A model generated the notes under the pieces. It saw only the letters and a program-made list of their open reading frames with translations, did not search any database and was not told the origin of the DNA. Positions 9,483 through 17,712 of a DNA stretch of 33,808 bases are shown one piece after another. The translations under genes were made by a program, and so were the position numbers. The stretch is from an uncultured Chlorobiaceae bacterium. Its GTDB lineage: Bacteria; Bacteroidota; Chlorobiia; Chlorobiales; Chlorobiaceae. The DNA is taken from assembly GCA_903942355.1 (NCBI GenBank), contig CAJAOR010000207.1, positions 1-33,808 of the forward strand, given 5' to 3'. Position 1 is the first letter of the stretch, and each line of letters starts with the position of its first letter.

Positions 9483-10078
9483 TTCATGTTGACGCACAAA
9501 CCGAGCCGGATTCGTTCAATTCGAATGTCCGGATAAAGGGACTTGCTTGGCTCCAAGAAAAGACTATTCCTCTTGATAAACCGCTACCGCCAAAAACTGA
9601 TATTGAGCCTTATTGGCGCTTCTGCCTTGATGATTTGCATACAAATTACAACGGTTGCTGCGCATATTTAGCCGTTTTTTTCGAGCGGGTCACTGGTGGT
9701 GGTTCAGTCGATCATTTTATTGCTAAATCAAAACGGGCTGATTTGGCTTACGAGTGGAGTAATTACCGCCTTGCGTGTTCTCGCATGAATAGTCGCAAAC
9801 GAGAATACGACGATGTACTTGATCCTTTCGAGATAGAAAATGAATGGTTCCGTCTCAAACCGATTACCGGAAGAATCTATCCCAATCCAACATTAACCTC
9901 GGAGCAGCAGAGAAGCGTTCAGATAACGATAGAACGACTGAATTTGGATGATGCCGGATGTCGGGAAATACGAGCTCGGCATTATCAAGAATATTGTGAA
10001 GGTGAATACACTGCGGCATTTTTAAGGAAACGTTCCCCTTTCGTATGGTTGGAAGCCCAACGTCAGGGTTTGCTATAA
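9479..10078 (+). CDS. HNH endonuclease, partner of the AAA ATPase (PtuB-like)
   Basis: A 199-residue protein with an HNH-type core: GCCAYLAVFF, then SVDHFIAKSK and YEWSNYRLACSRMNSRK at about residues 74-107, supplying the His, Asn and final His/Lys-type positions. The ORF track starts at 9470. I choose the ATG at 9479, which has AAAGGA 8 nt upstream and overlaps the ATPase stop codon as ATGA. The overlap and the ATPase partner point to a two-gene defence module of Septu type, with the nuclease as effector. The C-terminal half (about 120-199) has no recognisable motif. A Tn3-type inverted-repeat remnant begins 50 bp after the stop. Confidence 0.82.
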   Translation: MIHVDAQTEPDSFNSNVRIKGLAWLQEKTIPLDKPLPPKTDIEPYWRFCLDDLHTNYNGCCAYLAVFFERVTGGGSVDHFIAKSKRADLAYEWSNYRLACSRMNSRKREYDDVLDPFEIENEWFRLKPITGRIYPNPTLTSEQQRSVQITIERLNLDDAGCREIRARHYQEYCEGEYTAAFLRKRSPFVWLEAQRQGLL

Positions 10079-10127
10079 GGGGTCTGTTCCTTCTCTTTAT
10101 TGACGGATTCCAGCATATCCCATAATC

Positions 10128-10165
10128 CTTAACGGGCTTTAAAATCCGTTTTCTGAGGCGATCCT
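10128..10165 (-). repeat. Decayed Tn3-type terminal inverted repeat
   Basis: The 38 bp here match the terminal repeat at 17602-17639 at 31 of 38 positions by eye, including the run CTTTAAAATCCGTTT. The outer end points right (toward 10165) as in the intact element, so any former transposon body would have lain to the left. No matching partner repeat was found in the window. The terminal GGGG is degraded, so this end is probably inactive. Confidence 0.65.
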
Positions 10166-10269
10166 TTCCTGCACATGAAAATGACTTTGATAATAAGTAC
10201 AAGATATTATTGCATATTTATGGTGCGAAGAGTGTAAATGCTTTATCTGCATTTATTTATGGTCCGTCT

Positions 10270-11076
10270 TTATTGCTTGTCAAAAGTAGTGTTTACTATA
10301 TAATACCAATCATCATCATCTCCTAAACGATCGGTTATGTTTTCTTTATATTTATTAGCCATTTCGCCTAATACACACTTAACAATTTCATTGAGTTTAT
10401 TCCGATTATTGTAATAATTGCCAATATTTTCATTGTCAAAAATATTGGTTTTAATGACCTTAGTTTGGATTAATTGCCGCCATTGTTCTGAGTGATTATT
10501 TTTCTGTAAAGAAACATAATTATATTTTTCAATTGGCAAGACTATATCAAATATATTGATATCATTATTAGAATATTTAAGAACATTTAGGTTTAGTGCA
10601 ATAATGGATTGCATAACTCTGTTTGGAATATAATAATAATATTCTTTGGTTTCATTATCTATTGTTTCAAATAATTTATTCTTATCCCAATATAAAATAG
10701 AGTTAATCATGGCTTTCAAGCCACATGTCTGTATTTTAATATTGAAACCAACTTGAGCTGTTTTAAAAGCAGATAACCCAACAAGCAATGCTACTATATT
10801 ATTAGCATCATTTAAAGATAACCCTTCCTTAGATACTTTTGCTATTACACATCTAAGCAAATCCGCATCTACTAACCCAGTATAATATTTATGAGATAAT
10901 TTCAGAGCAGAGCCGATAAGAGATGGATTTATAGAACCAAAATCATGAATTAGTTTCGCTGATATTAAGTTACTTGGAGATGTATCAAGACCATTTAAAA
11001 ATTTAGTTAGTAAAGTTTCATTTTCAATTATGACGTATGGATCGTAAAACCCAAAATGATTACAATAGAATTCCAT
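10270..11076 (-). CDS. AT-rich hypothetical protein, 268 aa
   Basis: An unrecognised, probably soluble protein. Its DNA is much richer in A and T than the neighbouring genes, and the protein is rich in Asn, Ile, Tyr and Lys (for example YYNNRNKLNEIV). This points to acquisition from a low-GC source. No catalytic or nucleic-acid-binding motif is evident. A short acidic stretch (GDDDDWYY) lies near the C-terminus. It faces the HNH gene and stands between the recombinase and its decayed copy, so it may be cargo of the same module. No function is assigned. Confidence 0.6.
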   Translation of the reverse strand: MEFYCNHFGFYDPYVIIENETLLTKFLNGLDTSPSNLISAKLIHDFGSINPSLIGSALKLSHKYYTGLVDADLLRCVIAKVSKEGLSLNDANNIVALLVGLSAFKTAQVGFNIKIQTCGLKAMINSILYWDKNKLFETIDNETKEYYYYIPNRVMQSIIALNLNVLKYSNNDINIFDIVLPIEKYNYVSLQKNNHSEQWRQLIQTKVIKTNIFDNENIGNYYNNRNKLNEIVKCVLGEMANKYKENITDRLGDDDDWYYIVNTTFDKQ

Positions 11077-11201
11077 TTTATTATGTCTTTTTTATTCATA
11101 ATGCAAGAATATAATCATTAGATGTGGTCGACTATTTCGCGGATTATAGAATTGCAACCTACCATACCGATTAAATATAGCCTACAATTTATTTCTTCAA
11201 C

Positions 11202-11348
11202 CTATTGCACTGCCAGAATATCAAGATCGATCCTGCTGATACGTTCAGCAATCTGAATCGTATGCTTAAGGGGTTTTCCTTTGACCAGCTTACCGAGTAA
11301 AGTAAAAACCTTGAAATCCGCCTCAGTGAATTCGTAACTGAAAGTCAT
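11202..11348 (-). CDS. Possible small protein, 48 aa
   Basis: A short ORF too small for the track runs from ATG (11348) to TAG (11202) and encodes MTFSYEFTEADFKVFTLLGK followed by a basic amphipathic stretch and IDLDILAV. The composition is protein-like, with an even mix of charged and aliphatic residues. An AGGAAAG lies about 12 nt upstream. It could be an intact small gene or a remnant. No family is recognised. Confidence 0.35.
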   Translation of the reverse strand: MTFSYEFTEADFKVFTLLGKLVKGKPLKHTIQIAERISRIDLDILAVQ

Positions 11349-11644
11349 GGCCAAAGTCGGCTTTCCTACCCCAATGCCTCAATAGCTCCTAAAAAGTTAA
11401 ACCGTGAAAACAGGTTATTGAGATTGAACGTGTCGACCTTTATGAATATGGCAATCTTGCCGATAGAGTTATAGACGTACTACTCTGGCTATAACGTATA
11501 TATTTAGCAGGTAATTACAAAATATTCACAATCATAAATGGAGGATTTCAAAATAATATTTTGAGTTATTACTGTATTATATTATGTAGGTAGGGCTACG
11601 CAGGCATACCCCGCTATCGCTCAGTTTTTTTTAAGCGACCCCTT
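11349..11644. other. Non-coding junction region with a Tn3-end-like terminus
   Basis: No complete gene is visible. One plus-strand frame (about 11404-11484) reads IEIERVDLYEYGNLADRVID before a stop but has no start codon and may be debris. The right edge carries AAGCGACCCC at 11633-11642. This is the complement of GGGGTCGCTT, the outer ten bases of the transposon repeat at 12881, and it abuts the point where the integrase remnant begins. Confidence 0.4.
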
Positions 11645-11879
11645 TATACCTGTATTATCCTGAAATACGGAAAGGAAACAGGCATCATTACCAGCATGAA
11701 TTGTTTCTGCTTATACTCGTTGCGGTCAACGGCAGCAACGAATTCTCTGGAACACGGCGCTGATATCGGAAAGGTTCAAAGGAGTGTGGCTCGGTCATGC
11801 CAATGTTTCAACAACACGGCTTTATGACAGGAGGAAAAGCAGGCCGGAGGAAAGTCCGACGTTCAGGGTGAAGCACTGA
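11645..11879 (+). pseudogene. Decayed 3' third of the tyrosine recombinase gene
   Basis: These 235 bp are closely similar to 7775-8005, from TATACCTGTATTATCC to the stop codon, in the same orientation. The copy lacks the first two thirds of the gene and has four extra bases around 11777-11793, which break the frame before the LGHAN box. Its HSLRS box reads YSLRS, so the catalytic His is lost. It is a relic of a second integrase copy and, with 7037-8005, brackets the ATPase/HNH/AT-rich block. Confidence 0.9.
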
Positions 11880-12041
11880 ACGACCGAGAAAGACGTCTAT
11901 CAGAATTAAATCGCAATAGTTTAAGCGACTGCACAAATCAGTTTACTAAACCGGCCACCCAGATTAACACGAAATTGGATAGTAGTGGCGTAACCGTAGG
12001 CTTCACATTGCAACGGATTAGGTGTAACGGATAATGAGATG

Positions 12042-12078
12042 CAATTTAAATCTCTTAATTTCTAAAGAGGATTGAAAC
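12042..12078 (+). repeat. Solitary CRISPR-like repeat
   Basis: The stretch contains CTCTTAATTTCTAAAGAG, with 5-bp inverted arms, followed by the tail GATTGAAAC. A short hairpin followed by ATTGAAAC is the usual form of the 3' end of many type I and III CRISPR repeats. Only one copy is present and no cas gene or spacer series follows, so it is an orphan relic or a chance look-alike. The exact 5' boundary is uncertain. Confidence 0.4.
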
Positions 12079-12174
12079 TCTATTTTCTTACGCTACCCGT
12101 CTTACTCATTGGGAATGCCAGCCTAGAAAGGAAATCGAAAGTTCGTTATTCAGAACAAATATTATATAGAAAAC

Positions 12175-12936
12175 ATGAGCAGTCCAACGCTGAAAACGAT
12201 TAAACGGCTTTTTGCGGAGTCCGGAAACCAGTGCGCTTTTGCCGGGTGTAATGAACTTTTATGTAATGATGCCGGAGTTATTGTTGGTGAAATCTGCCAT
12301 ATAAAAGCAAGCAGAACAGGGGGCCCTCGATATGACTTCAACCAGACAGCAGAAGAGCGAAATGCATATGATAACCTAATTCTCTTATGTCCTACTCATC
12401 ATACATGGATAGATTCTAATCCTGATGAGTTTTCTGCTGAATCGCTTATCGCGATGAAAAGTGTCAAGAAAACGTATGCTGCTCACCCCGAAACAAGCGA
12501 AGATGCTTTGTATGCCAAAAAGCTCTTGGAAAAGTTTCTGCGGCAATCCCCTGCACAAAATATCATGATGAATAGCCCTGGGGCTATTCAAGCACACACG
12601 GTAAATCTTAAAACGACAATGAAAAACGTGATTGTGGCACCAGCCCCCAATACAATAGGGAATGACCAAAGAAAAAGCCGGTATGTCGAGTACTTGATAG
12701 AGCGCTACAACAAATTCGCTAGCACACATTACGCCGGAGCGAAGCCATTTTCATACGGAGCAATAGGGAGCAATATCGTATCGAAGTTTGGGTCAAAGTG
12801 GAGAATGCTGCCAGTTGAGCGATTTGAACAGGTGGCCTCCTATCTACAGGATAGAATATCAAAGACAAAACAGGCTAAATGGGGTCGCTTCAGGAAACGG
12901 ATTTTAAAGTACGTTAAGGAATCGGTAGCGGTCTGA
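12175..12936 (+). CDS. HNH endonuclease-like protein, 3' end replaced by Tn3 sequence
   Basis: A 253-residue ORF with a zinc-type HNH domain at the N-terminus: GNQCAFAGC (Cys20, Cys25), EICHIKA (Cys41, His42) and [15 protein letters not shown] (Cys72, His75, His76). Residues 90-170 look like a linker, and 170-235 form a second, Lys/Arg-rich domain ([25 protein letters not shown]). The transposon begins at 12881. The last 18 residues are translated from its inverted repeat and tnpA 3' region, overlapping tnpA convergently. Without the insertion the frame would continue at 17645 to a TGA at 17712, giving about 257 residues. The catalytic domain is intact, so the chimera might still be active. 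The weak ribosome binding site leaves the start moderately sure. Confidence 0.8.
   Translation: MSSPTLKTIKRLFAESGNQCAFAGCNELLCNDAGVIVGEICHIKASRTGGPRYDFNQTAEERNAYDNLILLCPTHHTWIDSNPDEFSAESLIAMKSVKKTYAAHPETSEDALYAKKLLEKFLRQSPAQNIMMNSPGAIQAHTVNLKTTMKNVIVAPAPNTIGNDQRKSRYVEYLIERYNKFASTHYAGAKPFSYGAIGSNIVSKFGSKWRMLPVERFEQVASYLQDRISKTKQAKWGRFRKRILKYVKESVAV
12876..12880. repeat. Target-site duplication, left copy (TAAAT)
   Basis: TAAAT directly before the left inverted repeat is repeated directly after the right inverted repeat at 17640-17644. A 5-bp duplication is standard for Tn3-family transposition and shows one undisturbed insertion. Confidence 0.9.
12881..12918 (+). repeat. Left terminal inverted repeat of the Tn3-family element
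   Basis: The 38-bp repeat begins GGGGTCGCTTCAGGAAACGG and ends ACGTTAAG, the usual form of Tn3-family ends. The tnpA stop codon (12914-12916) lies inside it, and the HNH frame reads through it. Confidence 0.93.
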
Positions 12937-15880
12937 GCGCTCTGAAATGCCCCTCTTTGCCCTTAAAGCGGTTGCGCCATACATAATCACCAGTCAGGTT
13001 GATGTGTTCCCATCCTAAAGGCGAGAGGTTTTGCAAGAGGAGCTGATCCACTTGTCGTCCTTGTTCTTTCCATGATTTGATGATACGATCCAGATACACC
13101 GTATTCCAGAGTGCAATTGCCGCAGTCACTAAATTCAACCCACTTGCCCGATATTGTTGTTGCTCGAAACTGCGGTCACGGATCTCACCAAGCCGGTTAA
13201 AGAAGACTGCACGAGCCAAAGAGTTGCGAGATTCACCTTTGTTCAGCCCTGCATTCACCCTTCGTCGGAGTTCGACATTTTGTAGCCAGTCCAGAATAAA
13301 CATGGTGCGTTCAATGCGGCCAAACTCTCGTAAAGCTAATGCCAAACCGTTTTGGCGAGGATAACTGCCAAGTTTTCGAAGCATCAGAGAAGCTGTTACC
13401 GTTCCTTGTTTTATCGAGGTCGTCAGTCGTAAAATATCATCCCAATGACTGCGGAGATGATTGATGTTCAGCCTGCCACCGATCAATTTTTCAAGTGCCG
13501 GATAATCAGCCGTTTTTTTCGGCACATAAAGTTTTGTCTCTCCCAAGTCACGGATACGGGGAGCAAATCGGAATCCCAGTAGGTGCATCAATCCAAAGAC
13601 ATGATCAGTGAAGCCTGCGGTATCAGTATAGTGTTCTTCGATCCGTAAATCCGATTCGTGATAGAGCAGTCCATCAAGGACATAGGTGGAATCGCGGATA
13701 CCGACATTAATAACTTTAATGTTGAAGGGTGCGTATTGATCAGAGATATGGGTGTAGAACATCCGTCCAGGTTCAGTACCGTACTTCGGATTAACATGTC
13801 CGGTACTTTCCCCTTGGTTACCAGCCTTGAATCGCTGCCCATCCGATGATGATGAGGTCCCATCACCCCAATTTTGGGCAAACGGATGCCGAAGTTGAGC
13901 GTTGACCAGTTCGGCAAGAGCTGCGGAGTATGTTTCATCTCGGATGTGCCAAGCTTGCAACCAAGAGAGCTTTGCGTATGTCGTGCCCGGACAGGATTCT
14001 GCCATTTTAGTCAGTCCAAGGTTTATCGCATCTGCTATAATTGCTGTCAGGAGTAATGAGGTATCCTTAGCCATGTCGCCAATCTTGAGGTGCGTGAACT
14101 GTCGGGAGAAACCTGTCCAAGCATCTACTTCCATAAGCAGATCAGTTATTTTAATATGTGGCAGGCACATTGCAGTCTGCTCAATGAACAGCTTTGCTGC
14201 TATGGGGACGACGGTGTCCTGCTGCGTGATTTTCAGACCGGATTCATTGATCACGGCATCGGGCAAATCGTTGGCCTGAGCCATGCTGTTTACAGTCCTC
14301 AGTTGTTGTTCCAAAAGACCCAGACGATCATGCAAATATTGATCACAGTCGATGTTGATATCAAGCGGTAATGTTCCAGCCTTTCTGAGAATATTGAATG
14401 TATCGGCAGGTACAAGGTATTCATCGAAGTCTTTGAACTGGCGTGATCCCTCAACCCACATATCGCCGGAACGGAGAGCGTTCTTCATTTCCGACAGAGC
14501 GCATAATTCATAATAGCGCCGGTCAATTCCCTCACCGCTGAAAACCAACTTCTCCCACCGCTTTTTGATAAAGGTAGTGGGTGCATCCGATGGTACCTTT
14601 CGGTTGTTATCAGCGTTCAGGGTGCGAATAACCTCAATGGCATCAAGCATATTTTGTGCGGCCGGTGCTGCTCGCAATTTCAGAACATTAAGAAATGCTG
14701 GAGCATAGCGGCGCAGCATACTGTAACTTTCCCCAAGACGATGCAGGTAATCAAAATCTTCAGGCTGAGCAAGTTTTTCCGCATCAGTCACGCTTGTTGC
14801 GAACGCTTCCCAAGACATGACTGACTCAATTGCAGCAAAGGCATCCCCACCATTTTGCCTCGCAGCAAGCAGGGCTTGACCGATCTTGCCGAAGAGCCGA
14901 ACCTTGTCATTAATCGCCTTACCAGATTCCTGAAAATTTTGCTGATGCCTGTTTTTCGCTGCGTTGAAGAGTTTACCGATGATTCGGTCATGCAAATCAA
15001 TAATTTCATCAGTTACGGTGGCTGTACCTTCCAGAATCAGAGCAACCAGAGTTGCATAGCGCCTGAGTAACTCAAACCTGGTCAAGTCGGCTGGTGTCAT
15101 CTGACCACCTTCTCGAGCGATCTTGAGAAGGCGGTTTTGATGGATCAGACGATCAATCCCGTTCGGCAGATTTATTGCGTGAAAGGTTTTTAGACGCTCA
15201 ATGTGTTCGAGCATGTGCCGTGAATTTGGTTTTGCAGGTGACTGCCGCAACCAGGCCAGCCAAGTAATCTGACTCTCTGGTCTTCGCTGAAGCAAGTCAT
15301 CAAGACGCTGACGGTGCTCGTCCGAGAGTGGATCGGTTAAGGCCACATAAATGCGTTTATTTGCACGAGTGATGGCTTCAGCACAGATGCTGTCGATAAC
15401 ATTCAGCGATGGCATGAGAATGAGCTGACGGCGTAGACTATCAAGTAGTTTTTCAGCCAACACAACACCCTTATCGGTTTGCCATGCTAACTCGTCTAAC
15501 GCCTGTAAAGAAGGACGAAAATGCCTATTAGTAAATGACTTGAAGCCAAAAACTGATTGCAATTCTATTAAATGCTCTCTCCGTGTTTCTGCCCGTCGGC
15601 CATACTTCTCCCACACCTCCATTTTTACATTAAGCTGTTTTGCAACAATACGAAGCAGTGGAGCAGACGGTTTGACATCTGGAGGTATTATCATTCCAGG
15701 ATAACGCATATAGCAGAGTTGCACGGCAAATCCCAAGCGATTTTCAGCACCCCGATGCTGACAAATAATTGACAGTTCCGAATCATTGAATGTATAGTGC
15801 CGGATCAACTCATCTTGAGTATTCGGCATAACCAGCAAACTGTCGCGTTCTGAAGCTGAAATAACTGAACGACGTGGCAT
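12914..15880 (-). CDS. tnpA: Tn3-family transposase TnpA
   Basis: A 988-residue transposase, the full length for the family, which cuts and joins the element ends in replicative transposition. The N-terminal DNA-binding part includes [18 protein letters not shown]. The RNase H-like DDE core is recognisable: Asp in SSSDGQRF (about 679), Asp in [13 protein letters not shown] (about 752) and Glu in [16 protein letters not shown] (about 881). Other family blocks are [14 protein letters not shown] and [16 protein letters not shown]. The frame is intact throughout. It is divergent from the resolvase, with the res-like region between them, as in the classical Tn3 layout. Its stop codon is within the terminal repeat. 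Confidence 0.97.
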   Translation of the reverse strand: MPRRSVISASERDSLLVMPNTQDELIRHYTFNDSELSIICQHRGAENRLGFAVQLCYMRYPGMIIPPDVKPSAPLLRIVAKQLNVKMEVWEKYGRRAETRREHLIELQSVFGFKSFTNRHFRPSLQALDELAWQTDKGVVLAEKLLDSLRRQLILMPSLNVIDSICAEAITRANKRIYVALTDPLSDEHRQRLDDLLQRRPESQITWLAWLRQSPAKPNSRHMLEHIERLKTFHAINLPNGIDRLIHQNRLLKIAREGGQMTPADLTRFELLRRYATLVALILEGTATVTDEIIDLHDRIIGKLFNAAKNRHQQNFQESGKAINDKVRLFGKIGQALLAARQNGGDAFAAIESVMSWEAFATSVTDAEKLAQPEDFDYLHRLGESYSMLRRYAPAFLNVLKLRAAPAAQNMLDAIEVIRTLNADNNRKVPSDAPTTFIKKRWEKLVFSGEGIDRRYYELCALSEMKNALRSGDMWVEGSRQFKDFDEYLVPADTFNILRKAGTLPLDINIDCDQYLHDRLGLLEQQLRTVNSMAQANDLPDAVINESGLKITQQDTVVPIAAKLFIEQTAMCLPHIKITDLLMEVDAWTGFSRQFTHLKIGDMAKDTSLLLTAIIADAINLGLTKMAESCPGTTYAKLSWLQAWHIRDETYSAALAELVNAQLRHPFAQNWGDGTSSSSDGQRFKAGNQGESTGHVNPKYGTEPGRMFYTHISDQYAPFNIKVINVGIRDSTYVLDGLLYHESDLRIEEHYTDTAGFTDHVFGLMHLLGFRFAPRIRDLGETKLYVPKKTADYPALEKLIGGRLNINHLRSHWDDILRLTTSIKQGTVTASLMLRKLGSYPRQNGLALALREFGRIERTMFILDWLQNVELRRRVNAGLNKGESRNSLARAVFFNRLGEIRDRSFEQQQYRASGLNLVTAAIALWNTVYLDRIIKSWKEQGRQVDQLLLQNLSPLGWEHINLTGDYVWRNRFKGKEGHFRALRPLPIP

Positions 15881-15899
15881 TGATACTCCTCTTAGAAAC

Positions 15900-16030
15900 G
15901 AGGGTTTTTGAGAATACTTTTCAGTGAAGGAACAAGCATTGAAAAATAAGGTGTTACGATTCTCAAAAACAGTTCTTGAAATTAATTCTTAATATATTGT
16001 ATTTTAAATGAGTATTGAGAATACAAAAAG
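15900..16030. promoter_or_regulatory. Putative res recombination site and divergent promoters of tnpA/tnpR
   Basis: The AT-rich intergenic region has three related blocks: TTTTTGAGAATAC (15905-15917), its inverted form GATTCTCAAAAAC (15958-15970) and TATTGAGAATAC (16013-16024). Such repeated half-sites are expected for resolvase binding subsites and for autoregulation of both genes. Subsite boundaries are inferred. Confidence 0.65.
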
Positions 16031-16041
16031 GAAATATAGAT

Positions 16042-16599
16042 ATGCTTATTGGTTATGCCAGGGTTTCAACACAGGATCAAAATCTTAATCTTCAGATTGA
16101 TGCTTTAAGAAAGGCTGGATGTGAAAAGGTCTTCGATGATAAAGTGAGTGGTACACGGGCCGAACGCCCCGGACTTACCAAGGCACTTGAGCTGATGAGG
16201 GCGGGAGACACGCTTGTTGTCTGGAAACTTGATCGACTTGGCCGTAGCGTCAAGCAACTGGTTGATCTGGTCGCCGGACTTCAGAAACAGGGAGTTCAGT
16301 TCAAAAGTCTTACCGATGCCATCGATACCGGCACACCATCAGGCCGCTTTTTCTTTCACGTCATGGCAAGCCTCGCCGAAATGGAGCGGGAACTGACGGT
16401 TGAGCGTACTCGTGCAGGATTGGAAATTGCCCGCCAACTTGGCAGGAAGGGTGGCCGCAAGCGCTTGATGACTGACAGTAAAATTCATTCAGCAAAAAAG
16501 TTGCTGGCTAACGGGGTTCCGCCTCGGGATGTCGCAAAAGATCTTGGCGTATCTGTTCCGACGTTGTACCGATGGATTCCCGCATCCAATAATTCTTAA
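16042..16599 (+). CDS. tnpR: Serine resolvase TnpR
   Basis: A 185-residue serine recombinase that resolves transposition cointegrates at res. The N-terminal catalytic motif IGYARVSTQDQN carries the nucleophilic Ser. KLDRLGRSVKQL and GRFFFHVMASLAEMERE match the catalytic core and long E helix. The tail GRKGGRKRLM and the HTH-like PPRDVAKDLGVSVPTLYRW bind DNA. The ORF track begins at a TTG (16015). I choose the ATG at 16042, which has AAAAGGAAAT upstream and gives the standard N-terminus. The resolvase of a Tn3 element also often represses tnpA. A TATAAT sequence lies just after the gene (16615-16620), before the permease. Confidence 0.94.
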   Translation: MLIGYARVSTQDQNLNLQIDALRKAGCEKVFDDKVSGTRAERPGLTKALELMRAGDTLVVWKLDRLGRSVKQLVDLVAGLQKQGVQFKSLTDAIDTGTPSGRFFFHVMASLAEMERELTVERTRAGLEIARQLGRKGGRKRLMTDSKIHSAKKLLANGVPPRDVAKDLGVSVPTLYRWIPASNNS

Positions 16600-16711
16600 G
16601 GCGCTTTAACGTGGTATAATGTTAAGCCATGTTAACGTATATATTAATTGATAGTTAATTGGTCAATACTTTTTACTATTTGCTGTTTTATTGTATTCAT
16701 TCTGCAAATCG

Positions 16712-17506
16712 ATGTATATGCAACAAAAACATATTTACGGCTTTCTTGCCGGTGTTATTATCGGAACTCTTGGTGGCTTGATTGGACTTGGTGGGGCCGA
16801 ATTTCGACTTCCCCTTTTGATAGGCCTTTTTGCATTTCCTGCTCTTGATGCTGTGATTCTCAATAAAGCAATGAGCCTGGTTGTTGTTGCTTCAGCTTTA
16901 CCGTTCAGGGCCAGTACGGTTTCATGGCAGGCTATTGCGGATAATTGGCTTGTCATTATCAACCTTCTTGCCGGTAGCCTTATCGGTGCATGGCTTGGAG
17001 CGGGCTGGGCAACCATACTCCGTTCGGAAGGGCTCTACAAGATCATTGCCTTTCTCCTGCTCGCTATTGCCTGTGTCTTAGCAGGAAGCCATCTGGTGCA
17101 TGGCTCTGGCAAGCCTTTGCTGGACAATGCTATTGCTTTGGCAATATGCGGAGTACTGGCAGGCTTTGTAATTGGTGTTGTTGCTGCACTGCTTGGTGTA
17201 GCAGGTGGAGAACTGTTGATTCCAACGCTGGTGATTTTATTTGGGATCAATATCAAGTTAGCTGGCAGCCTCTCCCTTGCTATCAGCTTGCCGACCATGC
17301 TGGTTAGTTTTACTCGCTATAGCCGTGACAGCAGTTTTTCAGTTCTTGGGGCTAACCGGCCTTTTCTCTTTATCATGGCAGCAGGATCGCTCTGCGGCAC
17401 CTGGATTGGCGGGAGGTTGCTTGGTATTGTTTCAGAGTCTGTGCTTATCCCAATGCTGGTCTTGCTTCTTGTTTTATCTGCAATCAAGGTCTGGAAACAC
17501 AAGTAA
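16712..17506 (+). CDS. TauE/SafE-family permease, transposon passenger
   Basis: A 264-residue membrane protein with about seven to eight hydrophobic segments. The two-fold repeat typical of TauE/SafE (formerly DUF81) is visible: AGVIIGTLGGLIGLGGAE near the N-terminus and AGFVIGVVAALLGVAGGELL at about 154-173. The family exports or imports sulfite, sulfoacetate and related anions, and substrates differ among members. The track starts at TTG 16691; ATG 16712 (or 16718) is preferred. A possible TATAAT lies at 16615-16620, so it may have its own promoter. It is the sole passenger of the transposon and would travel with it. In a sulfur-oxidising host a sulfur-anion transporter would be plausible cargo, but the substrate is unproven. 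Confidence 0.88.
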   Translation: MYMQQKHIYGFLAGVIIGTLGGLIGLGGAEFRLPLLIGLFAFPALDAVILNKAMSLVVVASALPFRASTVSWQAIADNWLVIINLLAGSLIGAWLGAGWATILRSEGLYKIIAFLLLAIACVLAGSHLVHGSGKPLLDNAIALAICGVLAGFVIGVVAALLGVAGGELLIPTLVILFGINIKLAGSLSLAISLPTMLVSFTRYSRDSSFSVLGANRPFLFIMAAGSLCGTWIGGRLLGIVSESVLIPMLVLLLVLSAIKVWKHK

Positions 17507-17601
17507 TTGAAAAGATGAAATTGAGGCTGGTGTTCTCAACAGTGATTGACTTGTATCTTGTTTGGTAGGGATGGAATTGCTGTTGATTAACTCGAACAAT
17601 G

Positions 17602-17639
17602 CTTAACGTACTTTAAAATCCGTTTCCTGAAGCGGCCCC
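17602..17639 (-). repeat. Right terminal inverted repeat of the Tn3-family element
   Basis: The reverse complement begins GGGGCCGCTTCAGGAAACGG and ends ACGTTAAG. It matches the left repeat at 37 of 38 positions, the sixth base being C instead of T. Confidence 0.93.
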
Positions 17640-17644
17640 TAAAT
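17640..17644. repeat. Target-site duplication, right copy (TAAAT)
   Basis: This is an exact copy of the five bases at 12876-12880, directly following the right inverted repeat. Confidence 0.9.
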
Positions 17645-17712
17645 GCAATCAAAGCAAACAGTATCCTTCATTCTCCACCTATGACGAGTACTGCATAAAG
17701 CATGGATTTTGA
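17645..17712 (+). pseudogene. Severed 3' end of the HNH gene
   Basis: If the transposon and one TAAAT are removed, the HNH frame continues here as CNQSKQYPSFSTYDEYCIKH followed by GF and a TGA at 17710-17712. This restores a protein of about 257 residues. The fragment has no start of its own and is now separated from its gene by 4.8 kb. Its end overlaps the ATG of the next ORF by 11 bp, an operon-like arrangement. Confidence 0.85.

Larger units (their letters stand above)
12881..17639. mobile_element. Complete Tn3-family transposon carrying a TauE/SafE permease
   Basis: The element of 4759 bp is bounded by 38-bp inverted repeats that differ at one position and by a TAAAT target duplication. 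Its contents are tnpA (minus strand), an AT-rich res-like region, a divergent serine resolvase and one passenger gene for a TauE/SafE permease. All parts needed for replicative transposition and cointegrate resolution appear intact, and the near-perfect repeats argue for a recent insertion. It sits inside the 3' end of an HNH gene. Confidence 0.95.

Noticed and set aside
10733-10745. ATATTGAAACC as another CRISPR-like tail
   Set aside because: It lies within the 268-aa coding gene, has no hairpin and is explained by coding sequence.
11404-11484. Start-less frame reading IEIERVDLYEYGNLADRVID
   Set aside because: It is under 30 codons, has a stop just upstream and no recognised family; mentioned only in the gap description.
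12042-12078. Full CRISPR array
   Set aside because: Only one repeat-like unit is present. I saw no second copy, no spacer spacing and no cas gene, so it is listed only as a solitary CRISPR-like repeat.
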